Assembly: GCF_009826975.1 (NCBI RefSeq)
Contig: NZ_WUMO01000011.1
Coordinates: forward strand, 88,385 to 152,384
Source of the DNA: Flavobacterium sp. HBTb2-11-1
GTDB lineage: Bacteria > Bacteroidota > Bacteroidia > Flavobacteriales > Flavobacteriaceae
Direction of reading: 5' to 3'
Length of the DNA: 64,000 nt
A model generated the notes under the pieces. The model had not been told where the DNA came from, searched no databases, and saw only the letters and a list, made by a program, of their open reading frames with translations. This document shows positions 43,664-52,190 of this stretch, piece after piece (position 1 is the stretch's first letter; the number at the start of each line of letters is the position of its first letter). Made by a program: the position numbers and the translations under genes.

Positions 43664-44038
43664 TTATGCAGTAAAAACACTTTTGTAATTATCCCAATAT
43701 CTGTAAATCAAGAATAAGTTTCCTAGGAAAAGAAGCGCTGCAATTGGCAGTCCATCTGGAGTAAGGAAATAATTGATAAACAAAATATTTACCGTAATCG
43801 GTAAGATCAAGATGTTTGCTAAAGTTACATAACGCCCAGATACAAATGCAATACCACACAATAACTCGATAGATTTTGCCATTGGCATCAAATACGTCGA
43901 GGCCATTAAACCTACATTAAATGCTTTAAAATTTCCTGTAGTTTCAGGCTCAGGCATTAGATGGAAAAAATAACTGATAGAGGCGAACAGCAGCAAAAGG
44001 CCAATTAAAACGCGGACAATAATTGTGGCAATTTTCAT
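43664..44038 (-). CDS. DoxX-like membrane protein
   Basis: This 124-aa protein has four predicted membrane helices (from VRVLIGLLLLFASISYFF through ANILILPITVNILFINYF) and the conserved EL/GxALLxG-like segment SIELLCGIAFVSGRYV, which place it in the DoxX/DoxD-related superfamily. Role unknown; members are linked to redox or thiosulfate metabolism. It is monocistronic. Confidence 0.75.
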   Translation of the reverse strand: MKIATIIVRVLIGLLLLFASISYFFHLMPEPETTGNFKAFNVGLMASTYLMPMAKSIELLCGIAFVSGRYVTLANILILPITVNILFINYFLTPDGLPIAALLFLGNLFLIYRYWDNYKSVFTA

Positions 44039-44298
44039 AATGCTTAGGATTTTTTAAGGTTAAAAAAATTAATTAAGTTATTGGAAGAAATGCAATCTAA
44101 AAGCCAAAAGAGAATCATAAAATAATTTTTTTTAAGGCTCTTTTTTAAGGATTCTACAATCAAATTAATACTGTTTTTAGATTAATCTAATTGTATATCA
44201 AATATAACGAATTTTTTCTTATAAAATGAATGTCTTTTTAACAGTTTTACAATGTAATTCAAAACATTTGATTATTTTTTTGTTTTCTTCTCATGAAA

Positions 44299-44317
44299 TA
44301 ATTTTGTCGTAATTTTG
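44299..44317 (+). promoter_or_regulatory. Candidate pabB promoter -7 boxes
   Basis: Two TAATTTTG boxes lie at 44299-44306 and 44310-44317; the first has TTG 16 bp upstream (44280-44282), close to the TTG-n17-19-TAnnTTTG consensus. They lie 20-30 bp before the start codon. Confidence 0.5.
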
Positions 44318-44336
44318 ACCTTTAAAATTACCATTT

Positions 44337-45623
44337 TTGAGAGTTTCCATCCATAAAAATATTGCCAATCCGAAACTGTTTAAGGAACAGCTTTTAAGTT
44401 GGGCGCAGCAATTTCGCGAAGTCGTTTTTTTAGACAGTAATTCTTATCCGCAGCAATATTCTAGTTTTGACTGTATGTTGGCAGTTGACGCTTTTACGTC
44501 TTTAAAAACAGATTATTACAACGCTTTTGAAGATTTAAAACAATATCAGCAAAACACAAAAGACTGGCTTTTTGGATATCTTTCTTATGATTTGAAGAAT
44601 GATATCGAAAACCTTAAGTCCAATAATTTTGACGGTTTGAACTTTCCCGATTTGTTTTTCTTTCAGCCTAAAAAGGTTTTTATCCTTAAAGGAAATGAAC
44701 TCGAAATTCAGTATTTAATGCTGTGCGATGATGAGCTTGAAGAAGATTTTAATGAAATAGTTAAAAGTCAAAAGTCGAAAGTCGGAAGTCAGGAAGCGAT
44801 AATCATACAGCAACGCATTTCGAAAGATTTGTACATTCAAAAAGTAAATAAAATGCTCGAACATATCCATATTGGTGATATGTACGAAGCAAATTTCTGC
44901 ATGGAATTTTACGCTGAAAATGCTGTTATAAACCCGTTAGAAAAATTCCAAAAACTGAATGGAATCTCTCAGGCGCCTTTTTCTGTCTTCTTTAAAAATT
45001 ACAAACATTATTTGCTTTCAGCTTCACCAGAACGTTATTTGAAAAAAGAGGGAGATAAGATAATTTCTCAACCCATAAAAGGAACTTCAAAACGTTTTGC
45101 TGATTTAGCTGAAGACGAAAAATCAAAAAATATTCTAGCTACTGATGCCAAAGAACGCGCTGAGAATATCATGATAACCGATTTAGTCCGAAACGATTTG
45201 TCTCATACTGCACAAAAAGGTTCTGTTGAGGTTGAAGAACTTTGCGGAATCTATTCGTTTCTACAAGTGCATCAGATGATTTCTACGGTAACGTCAAAAT
45301 TAGATCCTAAATTTTCTGCAGTAGATGTCTTGAAAACAACTTTTCCAATGGGGAGCATGACCGGAGCGCCCAAAATTTCGGTAATGGAAATTGTAGAGAA
45401 TCTAGAAGAAACCAAAAGAGGATTGTACAGCGGTGCAGTTGGTTATTTCACTCCTGAAGGTGATTTTGATTTTAATGTCGTTATTAGAAGTATTTTATAC
45501 AATCAGGAAAATAAATATGTTTCTTTTTCGGTTGGAAGCGCCATAACCTCGCTTTCAATTCCAGAAAAAGAATATGAAGAATGTTTGTTGAAGGCAAAGG
45601 CAATGCATGAAGTTTTGCAATAA
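44337..45623 (+). CDS. pabB: Aminodeoxychorismate synthase component I
   Basis: This 428-aa member of the anthranilate synthase I/chorismate-binding family (folate branch) converts chorismate to aminodeoxychorismate with a PabA partner. KGTSKRFAD, RNDLSHTAQKGSVEV, and MGSMTGAPKISVMEIVE (residues ~340-356) form the active site. It starts with TTG (44337), because the first ATG would remove the conserved N-terminal FREVVFLDSNSYPQQYSS block. An in-frame stretch KSQKSKVGSQ at residues ~143-152 is encoded by four tandem 7-bp repeats (44763-44790), a possible slippage site. Confidence 0.92.
   Translation: MRVSIHKNIANPKLFKEQLLSWAQQFREVVFLDSNSYPQQYSSFDCMLAVDAFTSLKTDYYNAFEDLKQYQQNTKDWLFGYLSYDLKNDIENLKSNNFDGLNFPDLFFFQPKKVFILKGNELEIQYLMLCDDELEEDFNEIVKSQKSKVGSQEAIIIQQRISKDLYIQKVNKMLEHIHIGDMYEANFCMEFYAENAVINPLEKFQKLNGISQAPFSVFFKNYKHYLLSASPERYLKKEGDKIISQPIKGTSKRFADLAEDEKSKNILATDAKERAENIMITDLVRNDLSHTAQKGSVEVEELCGIYSFLQVHQMISTVTSKLDPKFSAVDVLKTTFPMGSMTGAPKISVMEIVENLEETKRGLYSGAVGYFTPEGDFDFNVVIRSILYNQENKYVSFSVGSAITSLSIPEKEYEECLLKAKAMHEVLQ
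44763..44790 (+). repeat. Heptamer tandem repeat inside pabB
   Basis: AAAAGTC, AAAAGTC, GAAAGTC and GGAAGTC form four units of RRAAGTC. Since 7 is not a multiple of 3, gain or loss of a unit would shift the frame. It lies in a variable loop of the protein, between conserved blocks. Confidence 0.85.
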
Positions 45624-45630
45624 AAAGGTT

Positions 45631-45821
45631 GCCACGAATTACATAAATTCGCACTAATTTTTTAGCCACAGATTAAAATGATTCTCACAGATTTTAATCC
45701 TTTTTAATCCTTTAATCTGTGGCTATTAGTTGAAGAAAATAATTTGTGGGAATTTGCGTAATTTGTGGCAAAAGAAAATATGCCTCATCAGCATAAAAAA
45801 ATAATTCGTGAATTTGTGGCA
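45631..45821. repeat. Nested GCCACAGATT/GTGAATT-type inverted repeats
   Basis: Outer arms GCCACGAATTACATAAATTCG (45631 on) and AATTTGCGTAATTTGTGGC (about 45751-45769) enclose the perfect stem AGCCACAGATTAAA / TTTAATCTGTGGCT (45664-45677, 45711-45724). A further AATTCGTGAATTTGTGGC arm is at 45803-45820, like the hairpin at 27942-28004. The upstream reading of the tilS frame runs through this element and is not coding. Confidence 0.75.
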
Positions 45822-45884
45822 GAAAAAAAATGGCTTAACATTTCATTTAAAAATAGATCGAATTTAATTTTTTACTTTTATCAG

Positions 45885-47195
45885 ATGTTTTCAAAATTTC
45901 AAAATCATATCGTTTCAAGATTTCCTTTTTTAGCCGAAAAGAAGCTTTTTCTGGCTGTAAGTGGCGGGTTAGACAGTATGGTTTTGTTGCATTTGCTGCA
46001 TCAATTGCCTTATGAAATTGCTGTTTTGCATTGCAATTTTCAGCTTCGCGGACTAGAAAGTTTTGAAGATCAGGAATTTATTCAGAATTATTGCAATCAA
46101 AATAATATTCCAATTTTTACTACTCATTTTGATACAGAAGCTTTCGCTAAAGATTATAAGCTATCAACGCAAGTTGCGGCGAGAGAATTGCGTTACAGCT
46201 GGTTTTATGAACTTTTAGATGAAAAAAACTTCGATTACATTCTAACTGCTCATCATGCCGATGATAATTTGGAGACTTTTATCATCAACTTAACCCGAGG
46301 AACCGGTTTGGAAGGTTTAACTGGAATTCCCGAACAAAATGATAGAATTATCCGCCCGTTGCTGCCTTTTTCAAGAGAGGAAATCTTGAAATATGCAGAG
46401 GAAAATGAAATAGAATGGAGAGAAGACAGCAGTAATGCTTCAACTAAATATCTGCGAAATAAAATCCGCCATAATTTAGTTCCGATTTTAAAAGAAATAA
46501 ATCCGAGTTTTTTGGATGCCTTTCAGAAAACGCAATCTTTTCTTCACGAATCAAAAGAAATGGTTGAAGATGCATCGATTATTGTTTATCAGCAGGTGGC
46601 AAAAGAAGAAGGAGAAGATATTCATTTTGATCTAAATCAGCTAAAAAAACTTCCAAATTATAGATCATATTTGTACCAATGGCTGAAAGAATTTGGTTTT
46701 TCGGCGTGGAATGATATTTATGATTTGGTTGAAGGGCAATCTGGCAAACAAGTTCTTTCAGAAGAATTTAGATTGTTAAAAAACAGAGAAACGCTCATTT
46801 TAAGTCCGTTTTCTGGAATATCAGAAAAAGACGAATATGAAATTAGTGAAAATGATACAGAAGTTAATTTTCCCTTAAAAATGAGTTTTTGTAACGTAGG
46901 TCACACAACATTCGGCTCAAATAAAGTTATATTTGTCGACTCTGATAAAATCCGTTATCCTTTGATTTTGCGTAAATGGAGAGAAGGTGACGTTTTTCAG
47001 CCATTTGGGATGCACGGAAAGTCAAAAAAGGTGAGCAAGCTTTTTAAAGATGAAAAGCTTTCTTTGATCGAAAAGGAAAAAACTTGGATTTTATGCTCAG
47101 AAAATGAAATAGTCTGGGTAGTCGGAATGAGACAAGACGAACGTTTTAAAATAGAAAAAGCCACAAATAAAATACTAAAAATAGAATTAATATAA
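45885..47195 (+). CDS. tilS: tRNA(Ile)-lysidine synthetase
   Basis: This 436-aa enzyme adds lysine to C34 of the CAU-anticodon tRNA-Ile so that it reads AUA. The ATP-binding PP-loop is SGGLDSM (residues 26-32); ARELRYSWFYELL, AHHADDNLETFIINLTRGTG and LRNKIRHNLVPIL follow. C-terminal TilS domains (from ~330) contain LILRKWREGDVFQPFGM. I chose the ATG at 45885; 40 in-frame codons upstream come from a dispersed repeat. The stop overlaps the dsbD start (TAATG). Confidence 0.94.
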   Translation: MFSKFQNHIVSRFPFLAEKKLFLAVSGGLDSMVLLHLLHQLPYEIAVLHCNFQLRGLESFEDQEFIQNYCNQNNIPIFTTHFDTEAFAKDYKLSTQVAARELRYSWFYELLDEKNFDYILTAHHADDNLETFIINLTRGTGLEGLTGIPEQNDRIIRPLLPFSREEILKYAEENEIEWREDSSNASTKYLRNKIRHNLVPILKEINPSFLDAFQKTQSFLHESKEMVEDASIIVYQQVAKEEGEDIHFDLNQLKKLPNYRSYLYQWLKEFGFSAWNDIYDLVEGQSGKQVLSEEFRLLKNRETLILSPFSGISEKDEYEISENDTEVNFPLKMSFCNVGHTTFGSNKVIFVDSDKIRYPLILRKWREGDVFQPFGMHGKSKKVSKLFKDEKLSLIEKEKTWILCSENEIVWVVGMRQDERFKIEKATNKILKIELI

Positions 47196-49276
47196 TGAAC
47201 TTTACACAAGCCCATCAGTCGATAACTTCGAAAAGTATCTGGAATAAAATAACTGTTTTTTTACTCTTTTTCTTTTTTACATTATCAAGTAACGCTCAAA
47301 TTTTAGAACCAGTAAAATGGACTTCTAAAATAGAGAAAAAAGGAGATAAGGTTATTCTAATTTTTGATGGAACGATCGAAAAAGACTGGCATATGTATTC
47401 TCAGTTTACTCCAGACGGCGGACCGCTTGCTTTGGAAATTTCATTTAAAAATCAAAAAGGAAATTACGAGTTGGTTGGAAAAGCCAAAGAAGGTAAAACA
47501 AGAACAGCTTTTAATGATGTTTTTGGTGTAGATGAAACTTTCTTTGAAGGCAAGGCACATATTGAACAAGAAATAAAAATCATAAACCCAAATTTAAAAA
47601 CGGTTGATGTAGATTTTGATTTTCAGGTTTGTAAAGAAGTTTGCATCAATTCGAGCAAAAAATTCTCGATTGCTGTTCCTTCAACTTTTAAAATGGATGA
47701 AGTTCCAGTTGTAGCTGAGGCTAAATTGGACGAAACAAAAGTTACTGGTTTGGCGGTAGATACCGTTAAAAAAGAAGAAGCTGTACAGCCAAAAGCAGAG
47801 AAAACAGCAGAAACGACTGCGGCAGAAATTCCAGCACCAGCTCCTTCAAGAAGTTTATGGTCTATCTTTTTTATTGCGTTCTTATCAGGATTTGCAGCAT
47901 TATTAACACCTTGTGTTTTCCCAATGATTCCAATGACGGTAAGCTTCTTTACCAAACAAAGTAAAAGCCGCGCAAAAGGAATTAGAAATGCCATTATTTA
48001 TGGACTTTCGATTATTGCTATTTATGTAATTTTAGGCCTTATTGTAACTAAAATATTTGGTGCAGATGCCTTAAATGCATTATCTACAGATGTTTGGTTT
48101 AACCTGATTTTCTTTGTGATTTTGGTCATTTTTGCTACTTCATTTTTGGGTGCTTTCGAAATTATGCTTCCAAATTCATGGGCAAACAAAGCCGATCAGC
48201 AGGCAGATAAAGGTGGATTAATCGGAATATTGTTTATGGCTTTAGCCTTAGCAATTGTATCATTCTCTTGTACAGGACCAATTGTTGGAACTTTATTGGT
48301 TGAGGCGGCTTCAAATGGAGGAATTGCTCCAATTGTCGGAATGTTAGGGTTCTCGTTGGCATTAGCGCTTCCGTTTATGTTATTTGCCATGTTCCCTGGA
48401 TGGTTAAACTCTTTGCCAAAATCTGGAGGATGGCTAAATACTGTAAAAGTGGTTTTAGGATTTTTAGAATTAGCATTGGCATTCAAATTCTTGTCAAATG
48501 CAGATTTGGTTTTACAGTTGCATTTCTTAGAAAGAGAAGTTTTCATCGCCATCTGGATTGCTATTTTTGGAGCTTTAACTTTATATTTATTCGGAAAAAT
48601 TACATTGCCTCACGATAGTCCAACGAATCATATTTCTGTTGGAAGATTGTATTTAGGTTTATTGACTTTTGTCTTTACAATGTATTTAATTCCTGGACTT
48701 TGGGGAGCGCCTTTAAAATTAATCAGTGCATTCCCGCCGCCTCCACAGTATAGCGAAAGTCCGTTTGGTGTTGGAGGTTCAGGAAACGGAGCTGTTTCTG
48801 CAGAATCTATAAAAGGTATGCCGCAAGGAGCTGAATTAGGCCCGCATGGAATTATGGTTTTTCATGATTACGAAGATGGATTAGCGTATGCAAAAGAAAT
48901 CAATAAACCCATTATGCTTGATTTTACAGGTTATGCTTGCGTGAACTGCAGAAAAATGGAAAACAATGTTTGGTCAGATCCTTCAGTTTTGCCAATTCTT
49001 AAAAATGATGTAGTTTTAATTTCGCTTTATGTTGATGATAAACGTGAATTGCCAAAAGAAGAGCAATTTACAACCGAAGCAGGAGACAAAATCATCACAG
49101 CTGGAGATAAGTGGACAGATTTTATGATTTCTAAATATAAAACAAATACACAGCCTTTGTATGTTATTACCGATTTAAAAGGAAACAATTTAAACAGCAC
49201 TAAACCAACAATCAGTTATGTGAGTACAGAAGAATATTTGCAATGGCTGAAAGAAGGAATTTCTAATTTTAAGTAA
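47195..49276 (+). CDS. dsbD: Thiol:disulfide interchange protein DsbD
   Basis: This 693-aa protein passes electrons from cytoplasmic thioredoxin to periplasmic substrates. It has a signal peptide (ITVFLLFFFFTLSSNAQ) and a DsbD-alpha domain (~30-170) with the Cys pair in FQVCKEVCINSS. Eight-helix CcdA-type membrane domain (~220-500) follows with LTPCVFPMIPMTV and SFSCTGPIVGTL. The C-terminal thioredoxin domain has the active site CVNCRKMENNVW (~585). It is translationally coupled to tilS. It is convergent with amt, sharing the terminator at 49438-49474. Confidence 0.95.
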   Translation: MNFTQAHQSITSKSIWNKITVFLLFFFFTLSSNAQILEPVKWTSKIEKKGDKVILIFDGTIEKDWHMYSQFTPDGGPLALEISFKNQKGNYELVGKAKEGKTRTAFNDVFGVDETFFEGKAHIEQEIKIINPNLKTVDVDFDFQVCKEVCINSSKKFSIAVPSTFKMDEVPVVAEAKLDETKVTGLAVDTVKKEEAVQPKAEKTAETTAAEIPAPAPSRSLWSIFFIAFLSGFAALLTPCVFPMIPMTVSFFTKQSKSRAKGIRNAIIYGLSIIAIYVILGLIVTKIFGADALNALSTDVWFNLIFFVILVIFATSFLGAFEIMLPNSWANKADQQADKGGLIGILFMALALAIVSFSCTGPIVGTLLVEAASNGGIAPIVGMLGFSLALALPFMLFAMFPGWLNSLPKSGGWLNTVKVVLGFLELALAFKFLSNADLVLQLHFLEREVFIAIWIAIFGALTLYLFGKITLPHDSPTNHISVGRLYLGLLTFVFTMYLIPGLWGAPLKLISAFPPPPQYSESPFGVGGSGNGAVSAESIKGMPQGAELGPHGIMVFHDYEDGLAYAKEINKPIMLDFTGYACVNCRKMENNVWSDPSVLPILKNDVVLISLYVDDKRELPKEEQFTTEAGDKIITAGDKWTDFMISKYKTNTQPLYVITDLKGNNLNSTKPTISYVSTEEYLQWLKEGISNFK

Positions 49277-49437
49277 AGAGAGAATAGAATAAAGAGAATA
49301 GAGCAAAGAACAAAGAGAATAGATTAGAGTATAGATTATAGAAAATAGATTGGTAATTCAGAAATCTTAATCTGGATCTATTCTCTATATTCTTTTTTCT
49401 ATAATCTAAAATATAAAAGGGATTTAATTCAAAAGGC

Positions 49438-49474
49438 AAAAAGCACTCTAAGTCAAATTTAGAGTGCTTTTTTA
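49438..49474. terminator. Terminator between dsbD and amt
   Basis: The stem AAAAGCACTCTAA / TTTAGAGTGCTTTT is near-perfect, with A/T runs on both sides. It serves both convergent genes. Confidence 0.92.
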
Positions 49475-49503
49475 TTTATCAAGCGAAAGTGAAAATTAAT
49501 TTA

Positions 49504-50820
49504 TTATAAGAATTCTCCGTGTTGAGAGATGTCTAATCCTAGTTCTTCTTTTTCTTCTGTAACTCTTAGTGGAGTGATTTTATTTACGATGAAGAATAAA
49601 GCGTAAGAAGCTACAAAAGCAAAGATTGAAACGATAACCAAAGCAGTTAATTGGTTGATGAATAATGTAGGAGTTCCGAAGATTAAACCTTGATTATCTC
49701 CAACAGCAGGGTTGATAGCTTTTGAAGCGAAAACACCAGTTAAAAGCATACCTACCATACCACCAACACCGTGACAAGCAAATACGTCAAGAGCATCATC
49801 GATTTTTCCTTTAGGGAATTTGCTTACTACAACGTTACTTACAATTGCAGAGAATAAACCAATGAAGATTGCGTGAGGGATACTTACGAAACCAGCAGCA
49901 GGAGTAATAGCAACAAGACCTACAACAGCGCCAATACAAGCTCCAAGAGCAGATAATTTATGTCCTAAGATTTTATCAAGGAAAACCCAAGCCATTGCAG
50001 CAGCGGCAGCAGCAACAGTAGTGGTTCCTAAAGCTTGAGCAGCAAGACCATTAGCTCCTAAAGCAGATCCAGCGTTGAAACCAAACCATCCGAACCAAAG
50101 TAAACCAGTTCCTAACAAGACATAAGTAATTCTAGCAGGATTCACTTTTTGAACTTTTCTTTTTCCTAAGAAGATAGCTCCAGCCAATGCAGCCCATCCA
50201 GCGCTCATATGCACTACTGTTCCTCCAGCGAAGTCAAGAACTCCCATTTTAAAGAAAACTCCGTCAGGATGCCATGTCATGTGACATAATGGAGCATATA
50301 TAAGGATTATGAATAAAACCATGAATAACAAATAAGCCCAGAAACGAATACGTTCTGCAAAAGCACCTGTTATTAAAGCAGGAGTAATGATAGCGAATTT
50401 TGCCTGAAATAATGCGAATAAAATAAATGGAATTGTTGGTGCAAGGCTCCAAGCTGTGTTGGTTCCAACTCCTGCAAAGAACAAATTCTCAGATGGGTTT
50501 CCGATAATTCCTCCTATTGTTGGTCCAAATGCCAATCCAAAAGCAACAACGGTCCAAAGGATAGTAACAATTACCATTGCCATAAAACTTTGAAGCATAG
50601 TACTAATTACGTTCTTCTTACCTACCATACCTCCGTAGAAAAATCCTAATCCAGGTGTCATTAACAATACAAAAGCAGTTGCAACGATCATCCAGGCAGT
50701 ATCTCCCGTATCAAACTTTACTGCTTCTGCAGGAATTGGGTTGTCTGCAATAATAAAGTTAGAAATAAAGGTTAGTACCAAAATCGTGATAAGAATCACA
50801 CTTAAAATAATTTTTCGCAT
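49504..50820 (-). CDS. amt: Ammonium transporter
   Basis: This 438-aa inner-membrane channel of the Amt/Mep/Rh family has an N-terminal hydrophobic segment followed by 11 helices. Family blocks are DTAWMIVATAFVLLMTPGLGFFYGGMV, FAGGTVVHMSAGWAALAG, LGTGLLWFGWFGFNAGSAL and FACHGVGGMVGML, with the two central His (in VVHMSAG and ACHGVGG). GlnK/PII is not adjacent. Its 5' leader contains two palindromes within 60 bp of the start. Confidence 0.96.
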   Translation of the reverse strand: MRKIILSVILITILVLTFISNFIIADNPIPAEAVKFDTGDTAWMIVATAFVLLMTPGLGFFYGGMVGKKNVISTMLQSFMAMVIVTILWTVVAFGLAFGPTIGGIIGNPSENLFFAGVGTNTAWSLAPTIPFILFALFQAKFAIITPALITGAFAERIRFWAYLLFMVLFIILIYAPLCHMTWHPDGVFFKMGVLDFAGGTVVHMSAGWAALAGAIFLGKRKVQKVNPARITYVLLGTGLLWFGWFGFNAGSALGANGLAAQALGTTTVAAAAAAMAWVFLDKILGHKLSALGACIGAVVGLVAITPAAGFVSIPHAIFIGLFSAIVSNVVVSKFPKGKIDDALDVFACHGVGGMVGMLLTGVFASKAINPAVGDNQGLIFGTPTLFINQLTALVIVSIFAFVASYALFFIVNKITPLRVTEEKEELGLDISQHGEFL

Positions 50821-50850
50821 AGTTATTTAGTTTTAAAATTTTTTATAAAA

Positions 50851-50886
50851 GTATAAAATCATTTTATACCCCCTAAAAAAATAGGG
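50851..50886. promoter_or_regulatory. Two palindromes in the amt leader
   Basis: GTATAAAATCATTTTATAC (50851-50869; perfect 9-bp arms) is followed by CCCTA/TAGGG (50871-50875, 50882-50886), 31-66 nt upstream of amt. They may be an operator or an RNA hairpin controlling amt. The rest of the gap to 51136 is AT-rich with no gene. Confidence 0.55.
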
Positions 50887-51136
50887 TTTAAAGCTTTATT
50901 TTTGTTAAATTTAAAATTTAACCCCTATGATTTTGCATGAATTTCTTAAAACAAACTTAAAATTTACAATTTGACAACATTTTTTTTTCACTTATCATCC
51001 TTTTTGATAATTTTTAGGGTAATTGATTGCTATTTTTTGTAGGATAATAGATATTTGTTGTTTAAAAAACATCTGTTGCATGTTGTGGTGGATATTTTTT
51101 AATCTTTTTAACAATTTTGATGATTATAATATAAGA

Positions 51137-52111
51137 ATGGGAAATAGAAGTATTAAGTGGGGGATAGTAGGATTAGGAAACATTGCAAGCCAATTTGCGT
51201 CAGATCTGCTATTGATTGAAAACGCTGAACTGACGGCAGTTGCTTCAAGGGATCTTACTAAAGCTGAGGAATTTGGAGGAAAATTTAATGCTTTAAGAAT
51301 GTACAATTCATATGATTTGCTTTTTGAAGATTCAGAAGTTGAGATTATTTACATCGCCACTCCTCATAATTCGCATGCCGAATTGTCTATAAAAGCATTA
51401 GAAAATGGTAAACATGTACTTTGCGAAAAGCCTATGTCTTTGTCTTATAAAGATGCAGAAAGAATGATAGCGGCATCAAAAAAGCATAATGTGTTTTTTA
51501 TGGAAGCTTTTTGGACAAGATTTATTCCTTCTGTTCAAGATCTTCTTCAGAAAATTGGCAACGGAATAATTGGAGACGTAAATTATATAAAAGCCGATTT
51601 TGCCTTTCACGGAAGTGAAACCGAAAACAAAAGGCTTTTTAATAAAGAACTAGGCGGAGGAGCTTTGTTTGATATTGGAGTTTATCCGTTATTCCTATCT
51701 TATATAGTATTAGGAAAACCAAAAGAGATTTTAGCAAAGGCAATCAAACATAAAAACGATATTGATCTGCAGACTTCTATGATATTGCAATACGAAACAG
51801 CTCAATCTATTTTGCACGCTTCTATAGTTTCCGAATCTGACATGAAAGCTATTATTTCGGGAACAAAGGGACGAATAGAATTAAATGCTCCGTGGTATGT
51901 TGCTGACGGTTATTCCTTATTTATTAATGAAGAAAAAGAAGTTACTTTTACTTTGCCAACTTTAGGAAAAGGATATTCTCATGAAATTATTGAATGCCAG
52001 AATTGCATTTTGAATAATGAAATTGAAAGCAAACTTTGGTCGCATCAGAATTGTTTGGATTTGAGCAAAATAGTAGAGGAGATTAAAATTCAAGTTCAGC
52101 TGTCTTTTTAG
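51137..52111 (+). CDS. Gfo/Idh/MocA-family NAD(P)-dependent oxidoreductase
   Basis: This 324-aa protein has an N-terminal Rossmann fold with GIVGLGNIASQF (residues 9-20) and CEKPMSLSYKDAERMI (the EKP catalytic Lys at ~97), then a C-terminal substrate-binding sheet starting MEAFWTRFIPS. The family works on sugars, inositols and related dihydrodiols; the substrate here is unknown. I chose the ATG at 51137, because the 38 codons upstream in frame encode a Cys/Ile-rich unlikely sequence. Confidence 0.9.
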   Translation: MGNRSIKWGIVGLGNIASQFASDLLLIENAELTAVASRDLTKAEEFGGKFNALRMYNSYDLLFEDSEVEIIYIATPHNSHAELSIKALENGKHVLCEKPMSLSYKDAERMIAASKKHNVFFMEAFWTRFIPSVQDLLQKIGNGIIGDVNYIKADFAFHGSETENKRLFNKELGGGALFDIGVYPLFLSYIVLGKPKEILAKAIKHKNDIDLQTSMILQYETAQSILHASIVSESDMKAIISGTKGRIELNAPWYVADGYSLFINEEKEVTFTLPTLGKGYSHEIIECQNCILNNEIESKLWSHQNCLDLSKIVEEIKIQVQLSF

Positions 52112-52190
52112 AATTAAATTATTTTGTAATAAAATATTTACATTTAATTATTTTTCATTAGTTTTAAAAACTATTAATGAAAGGATAATT

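Noticed and set aside
45765..45884. Longer N-terminus for TilS
   Set aside because: The codons come from a dispersed GTGAATT-type repeat, and the PP-loop protein is complete from the ATG at 45885.
51023..51136. Longer N-terminus for the Gfo/Idh oxidoreductase
   Set aside because: The extension is Cys/Ile/Phe-rich with no family support; the Rossmann fold starts normally after the ATG at 51137.
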